The notes: generated from the sequence alone by a model not told the origin. A stretch of 64,000 bases of DNA from Pseudomonadota bacterium (GCA_023411815.1 JAEYOJ010000089.1:1-64000); one strand, 5' to 3'. Positions 16,826 to 26,105 are shown, counted from the stretch's first letter. Translations and numbers: made by a program.

Positions 16826-19558
16826 ATGAGCCAGGATTTCTTGGATCCTGAAATCTTTGCGGATTTCATCGTCGAGGCCAGGGAGCACCTGGAGACTATT
16901 GAGCCCGCGCTTCTGGAGCTGGAAAAGTCCCCCGGAAATTCGGACCTGCTCAATGACATATTTCGGCCAATGCATTCCCTGAAGGGCGCTTCGGGGTTTC
17001 TCGGGCTGAACAAGATCAACGGCTTGGCCCACAAGGCCGAGAGCATCCTGGACGAACTGCGCAACGGAAAGATGGTCGCGACTCCCGAGATCATGGATCT
17101 CATACTCTCGGCCACGGATGCGCTGACCAACATGATCAACAACCTGGAAACCGCCAATAATGAAGGCGACATCGAGACTGGCGGCATAATCGCGCATATC
17201 GAATCGCTTATGAACGGCGGTGGTTCGACTAGGCCTTCAGCCTCTGCTTCGCCGAAAAAAACGGGCAAACGGGAAGTAAAAGGCCAACCCTCCCAAACCG
17301 AGGATTTGCCGCCGTTCGACGCCGAGCCTTACACCCTGACCGTCATCGGCGAGGGGCATTTGCAAGATTTCCTGGAAGAGGCGGAAGAAATCCTGGAAGG
17401 CCTGGGCAATGCCTTGTTGCAGCTGGAGAAGAATCCGCAAGGCGATAAGGAACTCATCAACGACCTTTTCCGCTACTTCCATAATATCAAGGGCAACTCG
17501 GGCATTATCGGCTTCAAGGAACTCAATGCCCTGACGCACGAGGCCGAGACGCTTCTGGGCCGCGTGCGCAAAGGAGAACTGGCGCCGAGCCGAGGCCTGA
17601 TTGATCTCCTGCTGGCTGTATCGGATGCCATGGCCGAGATCCTTTCGCATGTGGACTCCAAGATCGCCCAAGTCAAGCCAGTGGACACCAGGACCACATT
17701 GGCGCGGGTCAAGCGGGCTTTGGAAGGCGATTTTTCCTCCGACTCCCCGGTTGAGGACGCATCCACCAGCGCGCTAGAGGGCGAATATGATCCGGAGGAT
17801 GTGCAGGCTTTCAACCAGACTGTGGTGCAGCAGCTCGAAAACATCGGCATAGCCTTGCGCACCTTGTCCAAGGACAGTTCGCAGAAAGACTACGTAGACG
17901 GCCTTTACCGCAGTTTGACGACAATCCAGAATTCTTGCGGCTACATGCGCTTCGGCGACCTCAAGGTCATGGCCGAGAGGACGGCCGGCCTTGTCGATCA
18001 GGCGCGTAAAAGCGGCTTGGATTTCGATCTCATGCTCGACATCCTCAAGCAGGAATGCTCCATCATCGCCGACGGCGTTCACAAGCGGCTCTCCATACTG
18101 CGCACGGCTTACATCCTCAAGGCCGAGGGCGCCAAATCGACCGTTGCGTCTTCCTCGGCTGTGTTGAAGCAGGCTACGGATGCTCCTTCGGCCAAGGCCC
18201 AGGTGCAGGAGGCCGTGCTTGAGGAGGCCGATGAGATGATGGAGCCGACGGACGACGAGACGGCTGCCGATATAGCCGTCACGCCTTCCAATGGAAAGCA
18301 GGCGCAGGCCGGTCAAGCCCAAGCGTCACAAAAGACCGCTGCCAAGGCTACAACCACCATCCGCGTGGATCATGAGAAGCTGGATCATCTCATGAACGTC
18401 ATCGGCGAGCTGATAATCAACCGCAACCGCTTCTCCATGCTGGCCAGAGCCTTGGAATCAGGCCAGGAGGATGTGCAGAAGGTCGCCCAATCCTTGTCCG
18501 AGACGACTGATGCCATGGCGCGCATCTCCGACGACCTGCAAGACACCATCATGAAGGTGCGCATGGTGCCGGTTTCCTCCGTCTTTTCGCGTTTCCCCCG
18601 CCTTATTCGAGACTTGTCGCGTAAAAGCTGCAAGGATGTGGAGTTGCTCACCGAGGGTGAGGAAACCGAGTTGGACAAGAGCCTAGTCGAAGTCATCGGC
18701 GATCCCCTCGTGCATCTTATCCGCAATTCCGTGGACCACGGCATCGAGACGGCCGAGGAGCGCATAGCCGCCGGCAAGCCGCCGGTGGGCCGTGTTTGGC
18801 TGCGCGCTTACCACAAGGGTAATTCGGTGGCCATCGAGATCGCCGATGACGGCCGAGGCATCGATCCGGTCAAGATGCGTCGCGCCGCCGTGAAGAAGGG
18901 GCTGTTGTCCGAGGAAGAGGCTGCGGCCATGGACGACCGAGAGGCTATCGAGCTCATCTTTGCCCCTGGTTTTTCCACTGCCGAGAAGATCACGGATATT
19001 TCGGGCCGCGGCGTGGGAATGGACGTGGTGCGCACCAACATCAAGAACCTCAAGGGCAGCGTGAGCATAACCTCCGAGGTGGGCAAGGGCACCAAGTTCA
19101 TACTGCTGCTGCCGCTGACCCTGGCCATAATCGACGCGCTCATGGTCACCATTGATGACGACGTTTTCGCCATTCCCTTGGATGCGGTTTCGGAAACGAC
19201 CAAGATCGAGGCGAACAGGCTGACGGAAGTGAACACCCGCAAAGCCGTGACATTGCGCGGCGAGGTTCTGGGCGTGGTCGATCTGCGCGAGGTCCTTGGC
19301 TTGCCGCTCGGCGAGGAGCAGAGGGACGTTCTGCCCATCGTGGTCATTCAAGATCAGGATCGCAGGTTGGGGATTGTCGTGGACAGGCTGCTCGAGCGCC
19401 AGGAAATCGTCATCAAGCCGCTTGGCAGCTATCTGAGCGATTTCGATCTCAAGGGAGTATCCGGCGCGACAATCATGGGCGACGGCAGTGTGGTGCTTAT
19501 CCTTGATCCCCATGAGATCTATTCTCTGGCGACCTTTACCACTGCACGCACCGTCTAG
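16826..19558 (+). CDS. cheA: Chemotaxis histidine kinase CheA with two HPt domains and a third degenerate one
   Basis: The 910-residue kinase has HPt1 (His50 in FRPMHSLKGASG), HPt2 (His219 in FRYFHNIKGNSG) and a third HPt-like module (about 320-425). In the third the equivalent position is Thr365 (YRSLTTIQNSCGYM), so it cannot be phosphorylated there. After a Glu/Ala/Gln-rich linker come the dimerisation helices (from about 510), the ATPase domain with NSVDHGIE, DDGRGID, APGFST and SGRGVGMDVV, and a C-terminal CheW-like domain. Ordinary CheA is about 650-700 residues with one HPt. It closes the operon and is followed by a strong terminator. Confidence 0.95.
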   Translation: MSQDFLDPEIFADFIVEAREHLETIEPALLELEKSPGNSDLLNDIFRPMHSLKGASGFLGLNKINGLAHKAESILDELRNGKMVATPEIMDLILSATDALTNMINNLETANNEGDIETGGIIAHIESLMNGGGSTRPSASASPKKTGKREVKGQPSQTEDLPPFDAEPYTLTVIGEGHLQDFLEEAEEILEGLGNALLQLEKNPQGDKELINDLFRYFHNIKGNSGIIGFKELNALTHEAETLLGRVRKGELAPSRGLIDLLLAVSDAMAEILSHVDSKIAQVKPVDTRTTLARVKRALEGDFSSDSPVEDASTSALEGEYDPEDVQAFNQTVVQQLENIGIALRTLSKDSSQKDYVDGLYRSLTTIQNSCGYMRFGDLKVMAERTAGLVDQARKSGLDFDLMLDILKQECSIIADGVHKRLSILRTAYILKAEGAKSTVASSSAVLKQATDAPSAKAQVQEAVLEEADEMMEPTDDETAADIAVTPSNGKQAQAGQAQASQKTAAKATTTIRVDHEKLDHLMNVIGELIINRNRFSMLARALESGQEDVQKVAQSLSETTDAMARISDDLQDTIMKVRMVPVSSVFSRFPRLIRDLSRKSCKDVELLTEGEETELDKSLVEVIGDPLVHLIRNSVDHGIETAEERIAAGKPPVGRVWLRAYHKGNSVAIEIADDGRGIDPVKMRRAAVKKGLLSEEEAAAMDDREAIELIFAPGFSTAEKITDISGRGVGMDVVRTNIKNLKGSVSITSEVGKGTKFILLLPLTLAIIDALMVTIDDDVFAIPLDAVSETTKIEANRLTEVNTRKAVTLRGEVLGVVDLREVLGLPLGEEQRDVLPIVVIQDQDRRLGIVVDRLLERQEIVIKPLGSYLSDFDLKGVSGATIMGDGSVVLILDPHEIYSLATFTTARTV

Positions 19559-19578
19559 GAGCGTTTTTCCATGATAAG

Positions 19579-19613
19579 AAGGCCGGTTGGGATGTGACCC
19601 AGCCGGCCTTTGT
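19579..19613 (+). terminator. Rho-independent terminator after cheA
   Basis: A 13-base stem (AAGGCCGGTTGGG at 19579-19591, CCCAGCCGGCCTT at 19598-19610, one G-U pair) is followed on the plus strand by TGTGATTTTT. It lies 20 bases after the cheA stop codon and ends the chemotaxis operon. It may also serve the converging gene at 19635. Confidence 0.85.
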
Positions 19614-19634
19614 GATTTTTGGCAAGCGAACCAC

Positions 19635-20573
19635 TTATGAGGCTAAAAGCTGGAAGCCGGTCAAGCAGAGTCCTGCCAGCATGAGCAGCAGGAGCAGGGC
19701 ACCCAGGATTACGGCAGGCTTATGGCGCAGGGGAGTAGCGCTCCGCCACACGAACAGGTAGGTCAACAAGGCCAGGAGCAGCGCAGAGCCCATGGTGATG
19801 ACGCCTATGCGCGGTACCAAGCTGGCCGGCAGAGCTAATCCTGTCGGAAGGTATGCAGCCGCCCAGCCCAGAAAGCCCGCCTGCGAACCTAAACCCAGAA
19901 GCGTCCAGCCGGCGCCGATTCGAAGGGCGAAGCCATAGTAATCCCGGCCCCAATCATCCTTGTTGCGGCGCATGACCGCGTAAACAAGCCCGAGACCGCC
20001 GGCACAAGCCGAGGACAGCATCACTGCTAAGCCCAGCAGGGGCCAGATGGAAGCTGTGGCGGGTATGCGGAAATGGTCCTGGAGCACGATGGCGGGTTTT
20101 GCCTGGCTCAGGATGGTCAGCAGGCTGGAAAGAGAAAAGGCGAACCAGATCGAGGCCAGCGCGGCCAGAGCTGCCAGCAGGCCCAGAAGCTTGTGCAGTA
20201 TCCTGGATTCCTTGAACACTCGCCAGGTCGTGGCGTGCAGAACGGCAAACAAAGCCATGAGGGCCAAGACAATCGCTAGTGGCAGAAAAAGCATCGGCTG
20301 CTCATTGAGGAGCGCTAGCAGCATGCCGGCTTCGGCTTTCCGCAGCGACGCGACCAAGCCTGAAAGGAGCATGGCGGCCAGGAGCCAAATCAGACCGGCT
20401 TTGCTAAGTTGTTGAGCAAACTTGCGATAAAAGACCTTGCCACGTGCGTCAGCCAGTATTTCGGCCGAAGCGCTCAGCAAGGGAGATCCAAGAGCCGACA
20501 GCCAAGCCAGCAGGACCAGCGCTGCGAGTACGGCCCACAAGATTGACGCCGTCAAGTCGGCGGGAAGGGGCAT
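19635..20573 (-). CDS. Polytopic membrane protein of unknown function
   Basis: The 312-residue protein is mostly hydrophobic, with about eight or nine predicted membrane segments (for example ILWAVLAALVLLAWLSALG near residues 10-28 and VILGALLLLLMLAGLCLTGF near the C-terminus). I do not recognise the family. No transporter or enzyme motif is evident. I chose the ATG at 20573 because GGAGGAG lies six bases upstream; the longer frame adds a Cys-rich, poorly coding stretch. It faces the cheA end with a shared terminator region and is divergent from the TPR protein. Confidence 0.7.
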   Translation of the reverse strand: MPLPADLTASILWAVLAALVLLAWLSALGSPLLSASAEILADARGKVFYRKFAQQLSKAGLIWLLAAMLLSGLVASLRKAEAGMLLALLNEQPMLFLPLAIVLALMALFAVLHATTWRVFKESRILHKLLGLLAALAALASIWFAFSLSSLLTILSQAKPAIVLQDHFRIPATASIWPLLGLAVMLSSACAGGLGLVYAVMRRNKDDWGRDYYGFALRIGAGWTLLGLGSQAGFLGWAAAYLPTGLALPASLVPRIGVITMGSALLLALLTYLFVWRSATPLRHKPAVILGALLLLLMLAGLCLTGFQLLAS

Positions 20574-20871
20574 GTGCTTCTCCTCCGGCATGGGATTGGC
20601 CTCGGAATCAAACGCGAACTGCGCTGCGGCGCATGGGTCCGAGGCTGGAAACCTCGCCGTTTTGCCTGAATTCTTGCTGGCATGCAAGGCCGCAACACAT
20701 CCCAGCATGTTCAGGAACGCTTGCAAGTCGAACGAGTCCCTGGTCGTCCAACTGGTTGGAAGAGGTTGCTGGCATGATGCTTGTAACGGCTCATGGCGAA
20801 TTCAGTTATTTGAACTGCCAGGCTGACCAGCCATTCCTGCCGGGGCCATGGACAGTGCCAGCGAGGAGAAC

Positions 20872-21603
20872 ATGAGACGCTACTCCATCCGCCTGCTAGC
20901 CTTGTTTACGATCCTCACGATCTGTGTTGTGCCTACCGTGACGGCCACGGTGCCGACACGGGGCGATTTCACGCCGTCGGCTTCCAATGCCGTGAGGGCA
21001 TCTCTGTCCATGGCCGAGAATCCCGCTTCCAAAGCTAGTCGGGATCTTCCGCGATTCACCGAAGGAGACATGATCCAAAGCCTCGACCTTCCCACGTTGC
21101 CCCATGCAGCCGAGGGTCCGATCGTCATGGAAATGACGCTAGCGGAACAGCCGTTGTCTCCTGGGGCTGTACTCGTGGCGGCTTCCGGGGCAACGATGGT
21201 GGATGCCGGAACCAAGGGGCTTAGCCCGGCCCAGAAAGCGCGTTATGATAAAGCCTTGGCGCTCCTGTGGGATAAGAAACCCGAGGAAGCCCGCACACTT
21301 CTCAACGAATTCCTGGTGGATTTCCCCTCGTCCAGCCTTGCGCCCAATGCCCTGTATTGGCTCGGCGAAACCTACTACAGTCAGAAACGCTACGCCCAAG
21401 CCATACTCACCTTCCGAGACGTCATGAGGCGTTTTCCGTCGCATTCCAAGGCATCCGCGGCGGTGCTCAAGATCGGTTATTCCTACGAGCAACTCGGAGA
21501 CATGCAGAACGCAAGCTTTTACCTCAAAGCCTTGCTCAAGGAATACCCCAATTCCGACTCGGCCGATCTGGCGCGCACGAAACTCAAACAGATCGAGGGA
21601 TGA
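20872..21603 (+). CDS. Exported TPR protein, YbgF/CpoB-like C-terminus
   Basis: The 243-residue protein begins with a signal peptide (MRRYSIRLLALFTILTICVV, Arg-rich then hydrophobic). A low-complexity region follows, then three TPR-like units in the C-terminal 120 residues (KARYDKALALLWDKKPEEAR, SSLAPNALYWLGETYYSQKR, YPNSDSADLARTKL). This layout matches the C-terminal domain of Tol-Pal associated YbgF/CpoB, which helps coordinate outer-membrane constriction and cell-wall synthesis at division. No tol or pal gene is nearby, so the specific role is unproven. The ATG at 20872 has a GAGGAG site just upstream. Confidence 0.8.
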   Translation: MRRYSIRLLALFTILTICVVPTVTATVPTRGDFTPSASNAVRASLSMAENPASKASRDLPRFTEGDMIQSLDLPTLPHAAEGPIVMEMTLAEQPLSPGAVLVAASGATMVDAGTKGLSPAQKARYDKALALLWDKKPEEARTLLNEFLVDFPSSSLAPNALYWLGETYYSQKRYAQAILTFRDVMRRFPSHSKASAAVLKIGYSYEQLGDMQNASFYLKALLKEYPNSDSADLARTKLKQIEG

Positions 21604-21655
21604 TGTCCGGCGCATGCAAGGGCATTGTTTTACAGCCAAGTATGGCTGAACAGCC

Positions 21656-22939
21656 ATGAGCAATCGACAGAGCGCTGACGGACAGGACGCAGAGGATGCC
21701 GTTACGCAGCAGATTCATCACGACGAGTATCGGGCTGCCCTGGCCTTGCGCCATACTCCCGGACTGGGGCCTCGCACGTGGAAACGGATCGCAGAGGGCT
21801 TCCCGACGCTTACGGATGCGGCGCGCAATGCCGGGGGCTGGAAGGAACTGCGGCTGACGCGCGGCACGGTATCCGCAGCCTTTCTGTCAAAGACTTGGCT
21901 CAAGGCCGCCGAACAGGAATATTGCCTGGTCCGCGAGCGAGGGTGGCGTTATGTGACCTGGAGTGATCCTCGTTTTCCGCGTCTGCTCAAGACCATTCCC
22001 GACCCGCCGCTCTATCTCTACTATCTGGGCGATGTAACCCTCATGAACGCACCGAGCCTGGCCCTGGTAGGCTCTCGACAGTGCTCCGCATATGGTCTCG
22101 AAGCTGCCCGCGTCCTGGGTGAGGAGTTGTCCAGGTCAGGTGTGACCATAGTCTCGGGCTTGGCCTTGGGAATCGACCGCCAAGCCCACCTGGCCGGCCT
22201 CTCTGCAGTAGGCTCTTCGGTCGCCGTGCTGGGCACAGGCCTTGACCGGATCTACCCTGAAGCCAACGCGGACATATGGGAGCAGCTTCGGACCAGGGGA
22301 CTGATCATTACGGAGTTTCCGCCGTTGACCCTCCCGGAGCCACAGAATTTTCCCGTGCGCAATAGGATCATCAGCGGCATGTCACTAGGAGTGCTCGTGG
22401 CCGAGGCTGCGGAGAAAAGCGGCAGCCTTATCACCGCCCGACTTGCCTTGGACCAGGGCCGAGATGTTTTTGCCTTGCCGGGCCCCGTCACTCAGGCGAC
22501 CTACGGCGGATGCCATGCGCTCATCCGCCAGGGCGCGCAGTTGATCACCAGCGCCGCAGAAATCATGGTTACGCTGGATCGAGAACTACGCTCCGCCTTG
22601 AATTCCGCAGAGGCTTGCGAGACAGAGTCCGAGAGCAAAGGTCATGGGCCGGGCATTACGCAGCCTGTCGGAAGACGGAATGCGGACAAACACAGCAAAA
22701 TGGCTCTCGATGCAAGTCCCCAGACCGACGATGAACCGGGCATGCATATCGATAACCTCGCTCCAGAAGAGGGTGAAGTGCTGCGAGCGCTTACTGTGGA
22801 GTCCAGAACTCATATAGATGTTCTGGTTAGGGCAACCGGGCTGGCCAGCAGTCGCATGAGCGGCATATTGCTGGCGCTGGAGCTGAAAGGGCTTGTTCGC
22901 CAATGGCCAGGCATGTATTATAGCAGAAATAGTAGCTGA
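21656..22939 (+). CDS. dprA: DNA-processing protein DprA
   Basis: The 427-residue protein has an N-terminal helical/SAM-like part, the Rossmann-like DNA-processing core (about 115-310; ALVGSRQCSAYG, VSGLALGIDRQAH, VLGTGLDRIYPEAN, SEKSG-like AEKSGSLITARLALDQGR and FALPGP), and a C-terminal winged-helix-like domain (about 360-425). DprA loads RecA on incoming single-stranded DNA during natural transformation. Many non-competent bacteria also keep it. The segment between core and tail is Glu/Ser-rich and likely disordered. Confidence 0.95.
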   Translation: MSNRQSADGQDAEDAVTQQIHHDEYRAALALRHTPGLGPRTWKRIAEGFPTLTDAARNAGGWKELRLTRGTVSAAFLSKTWLKAAEQEYCLVRERGWRYVTWSDPRFPRLLKTIPDPPLYLYYLGDVTLMNAPSLALVGSRQCSAYGLEAARVLGEELSRSGVTIVSGLALGIDRQAHLAGLSAVGSSVAVLGTGLDRIYPEANADIWEQLRTRGLIITEFPPLTLPEPQNFPVRNRIISGMSLGVLVAEAAEKSGSLITARLALDQGRDVFALPGPVTQATYGGCHALIRQGAQLITSAAEIMVTLDRELRSALNSAEACETESESKGHGPGITQPVGRRNADKHSKMALDASPQTDDEPGMHIDNLAPEEGEVLRALTVESRTHIDVLVRATGLASSRMSGILLALELKGLVRQWPGMYYSRNSS

Positions 22940-22983
22940 GTCTTTCAGCTTTTACGGACAGCACGTGCGCCTCGGCGGGTGGA

Positions 22984-23346
22984 ATGCAGAAGATACCTCT
23001 TGCGTTGGCACAATCGGGTATGCTCCTCGCAGAGCCCGTATGCAGAGCAAACGGCATGTTGATCGTCGGCCAAGGCTGTGTGCTCAGCGATACGCTGCTG
23101 GCGAGGCTAAAGGATATGGACATCGACTCCGTAGCCGTGGTTTCCGCCACGATCAGCGGAGCGCCTACGGGTCACTCTCCATGGAAGGATCGAGCTGAGA
23201 GGTTGGATCATCTTTTCCGGAAACACGTTGGCGATGTCTGGATGGAAGAGGTGAAAGACCATGTGAGGAGCTACTTTCTCTTGCGCGGCACTCTTGGGGG
23301 CATGCAGCCTTCGGACTGTGACGAGGCCGCTGACAAGGGAGTTTGA
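22984..23346 (+). CDS. Small protein of unknown function upstream of the HDOD gene
   Basis: The 120-residue protein carries a segment (MLLAEPVCRANGMLIVGQG, then LSDTLLARLKDMDIDSVAV) that resembles the short N-terminal module often seen ahead of HD-GYP or HDOD output domains (roughly 'laepv...nG.llv..G..l'). It could thus be a sensory or adaptor piece split off from such a protein. It ends one base before the HDOD gene start, so cotranscription and a shared function are likely. I do not know a name for this family. Confidence 0.6.
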   Translation: MQKIPLALAQSGMLLAEPVCRANGMLIVGQGCVLSDTLLARLKDMDIDSVAVVSATISGAPTGHSPWKDRAERLDHLFRKHVGDVWMEEVKDHVRSYFLLRGTLGGMQPSDCDEAADKGV

Positions 23347-23347
23347 C

Positions 23348-24184
23348 GTGGCTCGTGCGGATTTGCAGATCAACAAGGGACGAATCCTGTCCATCAAGGA
23401 TCTGCCCACATTGCCTTCCGTTCTTGAGGAAGTCATCGAACTGGTCGAGAATCCAAGGACTTCCACGGAACAGATCGCAAGGGTCATTTCCCACGATCAG
23501 GTCCTTTCGGCCAAGGTGCTCAAGATGGTCAATTCGCCCATCTATGGTTTCCCCGGCCGTATCGGCTCCATTCACCATGCTTTGGTTCTGCTGGGCTTCA
23601 ATGTCATTCGGGGTATTGTCATCAGCACGTCCGTGCTCGACATAATGGCCCAATCCATGACTCGTCTCTGGGTGCATAGCATCGACTGCGCCTTGGTTGC
23701 AGGCTGCATCGCGCGCAGGGTTGGCTTGAAGGACCCGGACGAATATTCCGTGGCCGGGTTGCTGCATGATCTGGGCAAGTTGATAATCGCCCTGCAGCTC
23801 CCGGATATGAAGTCGGCCATTGACGAGAAGATCGCCCAGGCTGACACGTTTCCATTGACAGCCGAGAAAGAGGTGCTCGGGTTCGGACATGACCGCGTTA
23901 ATGCCTGGTTGGCAAATCACTGGAACCTTCCGCCAAGTCTTGAAGAAGGCTTGAGCCATCATCATAAGCCGCATTTGGCGTGCACCTATCCCAAGTTCGC
24001 CAGTGTCGTGCACTTAGCCGATTTTGTAGCGCACGTTATGGACAGCGGACCGGAAGACAAGGAACTTGTGCCTTATCTTGAGCCGAAGGCTTTGGAAATG
24101 CTGGGCCTGACAATCCGGGATCTCGGCCTCATCATGGAGGATTTCCTGGCAAGGCGTTCGCTTGTTCCCTCGTTAACTCTTTAG
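23348..24184 (+). CDS. HDOD-domain protein
   Basis: The 278-residue protein is built around an HDOD domain (about 15-220): DLPTLPSVLEEVIELVENP, the core ISHDQVLSAKVLKMVNSPIYG, SIHHALVLLGFNVIRGI and an HD motif in VAGLLHDLGKLI. HDOD proteins are HD-superfamily signalling modules, mostly without shown activity. The start is a GTG at 23348 with AAGGGAG six bases upstream; the longer frame overlaps the upstream gene. It belongs to the run of small regulatory genes between dprA and the Xer recombinase. Confidence 0.88.
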   Translation: MARADLQINKGRILSIKDLPTLPSVLEEVIELVENPRTSTEQIARVISHDQVLSAKVLKMVNSPIYGFPGRIGSIHHALVLLGFNVIRGIVISTSVLDIMAQSMTRLWVHSIDCALVAGCIARRVGLKDPDEYSVAGLLHDLGKLIIALQLPDMKSAIDEKIAQADTFPLTAEKEVLGFGHDRVNAWLANHWNLPPSLEEGLSHHHKPHLACTYPKFASVVHLADFVAHVMDSGPEDKELVPYLEPKALEMLGLTIRDLGLIMEDFLARRSLVPSLTL

Positions 24185-24202
24185 CGCCAGAGGTGCGCAG
24201 AG

Positions 24203-25192
24203 ATGGCCTCGTCCCCCTGCCGCTTGGAAGAGTGTATGGCTGTCACGTGCATGAATTCTTGGGTTGGCAAGTTTCATCTGATCACGGCCGACACGTCTCT
24301 GGAGCGGATGTTCGAAGGGCTTTGGTCGGAAAGTCAGGCCGAGTGGCAGACTTTCAATGACGGTCGCAAATCCGCTGAGAAATTGCTCCTGGAGCCTCCG
24401 GATCTATTCCTCATAGACAATCGCATCCCTGACATCTCGGGCATTGAGTTGGCCCGGCTCATCAAGGGTGAGAACGTTTACAGGCAAATACCCGTGGTTT
24501 TGCTGCTTTCCGGAGCTGACGCCTGCGGGGATCTCTCCTTTGGCGAACTGGAAGTTGATGATTTTCTGGTCCTGCCATGCGAAGACGATGTTGTCCGCTT
24601 GCGCATCATGCTTGCGCTGCAACGGGGCAAGCGCTCCTTCGACGCCAATCCGTTGACCCGTTTGCCTGGCAATACGAGCGTCATCAAGCGAATCCAGCAG
24701 GGTATCGGGCGCTGCGAGGAATTCGCCGTGGGATATGTGGATCTTGATTATTTCAAGTCTTTCAACGACAAATACGGATTTTCCCGTGGCGATGAAGTGC
24801 TCATGATGACCTCGCGTCTGCTGGTCAACTCGGTGCGGGGCACGCCTTTCGGACAGAGCTTCTTGGGCCACGTGGGTGGTGACGATTTCGTTTTCATTAC
24901 TCCGTTCACATGTGCCGAAGACATCTGCCGCGGCATCGTCAGCTCGTTCGATGCCATCATTCCCAGCTTCTATGACGAGAAGGACAGGCTGGCCGGCGGC
25001 ATCCGCTCTAAGGACCGTAGCGGCAATGAACGTGACTATCCTCTCATGACTGTATCTATTGGGGTGACGCACAACCTGGGCGGGCGCCTCAAACACTATG
25101 GGCAGGCATCGGCTGCGGCGTCGGCGCTCAAAAACCTGGCCAAGCGGAATGGAAGAAGCGGGTATGTCATTGACCGGCGAGCCTATCCCTGA
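24203..25192 (+). CDS. Degenerate-receiver GGDEF protein (possible diguanylate cyclase)
   Basis: The N-terminal half is a receiver-like fold with the acceptor Asp kept (LFLIDNRIPDIS), but the acidic pair is reduced (LITADTS) and the usual conserved Lys is replaced around FLVLPCEDD. The C-terminal half (about 155-325) is a GGDEF domain with GYVDLDYFKSFNDKYGF, HVGGDDFVFI as the signature (GGDDF) and VSIGVT. Asp replaces Glu in the A-site and no RxxD inhibitory site precedes it. Whether it still makes c-di-GMP cannot be told. An internal ATG at 24236 with GGAAG five bases before it is an alternative start. It overlaps the next gene by 29 bases. Confidence 0.82.
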   Translation: MASSPCRLEECMAVTCMNSWVGKFHLITADTSLERMFEGLWSESQAEWQTFNDGRKSAEKLLLEPPDLFLIDNRIPDISGIELARLIKGENVYRQIPVVLLLSGADACGDLSFGELEVDDFLVLPCEDDVVRLRIMLALQRGKRSFDANPLTRLPGNTSVIKRIQQGIGRCEEFAVGYVDLDYFKSFNDKYGFSRGDEVLMMTSRLLVNSVRGTPFGQSFLGHVGGDDFVFITPFTCAEDICRGIVSSFDAIIPSFYDEKDRLAGGIRSKDRSGNERDYPLMTVSIGVTHNLGGRLKHYGQASAAASALKNLAKRNGRSGYVIDRRAYP

Positions 25193-26105
25193 ATTCGAGC
25201 TTCCCGACTCCTGTCTGGCCTTTCTCGTGCACCTTGATGTGGAGAAGGGCTATTCTCCGGCCACGGTGCAAGCCTATGGCCGCGACGTGGAGCAGTTCGA
25301 GCGTTTTCTGTCAAGACGGGACAAGAGTCTGGCCGACCCCGAAGGCGTGACCCGCGACGACGTGCGCGCATTCCTGGCCGAACTGCATCGCACGGGCGCG
25401 CGCAAGTCCTCCATGTCGCGCAAGTTGTCCTCACTGCGCACCTTATTCCGTTATCTGCGCAAAAGCGGGTTGGCCAGAGGCAATCCCATGTCCGGCGTAG
25501 GCAATCCCAAGCAGGACAAACGCCATCCCAAGTCCCTCAATGTGGACCAGGCGTTGGCCGTCATGGAGGCTCAGGTTCCGACTGGACCCGAGGGCCTACG
25601 TGACTTGGCTCTAGCCGAGTTGCTCTACGGCTCTGGATTGCGCATCAGCGAGGCTCTGGACCTGAACATGGATGACATCGATCCGGGCTCGGGCATCCTG
25701 CGGGTCATGGGCAAGGGCCGCAAGGAGCGCCTCGTGCCGCTCAGCGACGCCTCGGTGCGTCGGCTCAAGGCCTATCTTGCCCAGCGCCATGCATTCCCCG
25801 TCGAACTTCAGGAGCGGGCCTTATTCCTGGGAAGCCGGGGCGGACGTCTCAACCGCCGGCAGGCCGCGCGCATCGTGGCCCACATGGCAGGGCTGGCCGG
25901 TTTGCCCCAGTCCATCAGCCCGCACACTCTGCGCCACAGTTTTGCCTCGCACCTGCTTCAGTCAGGCGCGGACCTGCGCAGTGTGCAGGAGCTGCTTGGC
26001 CACAAACGGCTGACCACCACTCAGCGCTATACTCACCTCAATTTGGCCCAGATCACCCGCGCCTATGACGCGGCCCATCCGCGGGCCAAGAAGAAAACCG
26101 ACTAG
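25164..26105 (+). CDS. XerC/XerD-type tyrosine recombinase
   Basis: The 313-residue protein has the N-terminal SAM-like core-binding domain (about 15-100) and the catalytic domain with all tyrosine-recombinase residues: Arg160 in GSGLRISEAL, Lys in GKGRKERLVPL, the HxxR box in SPHTLRHSFASHLL, the second His in GHKRLTTTQRYTHL and the nucleophile Tyr there. Length and motifs fit the chromosome-dimer resolvases XerC/XerD rather than phage integrases. There are no nearby mobile genes or att-like repeats. The ATG at 25164 lies inside the end of the GGDEF gene. Confidence 0.93.
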   Translation: MSLTGEPIPEFELPDSCLAFLVHLDVEKGYSPATVQAYGRDVEQFERFLSRRDKSLADPEGVTRDDVRAFLAELHRTGARKSSMSRKLSSLRTLFRYLRKSGLARGNPMSGVGNPKQDKRHPKSLNVDQALAVMEAQVPTGPEGLRDLALAELLYGSGLRISEALDLNMDDIDPGSGILRVMGKGRKERLVPLSDASVRRLKAYLAQRHAFPVELQERALFLGSRGGRLNRRQAARIVAHMAGLAGLPQSISPHTLRHSFASHLLQSGADLRSVQELLGHKRLTTTQRYTHLNLAQITRAYDAAHPRAKKKTD

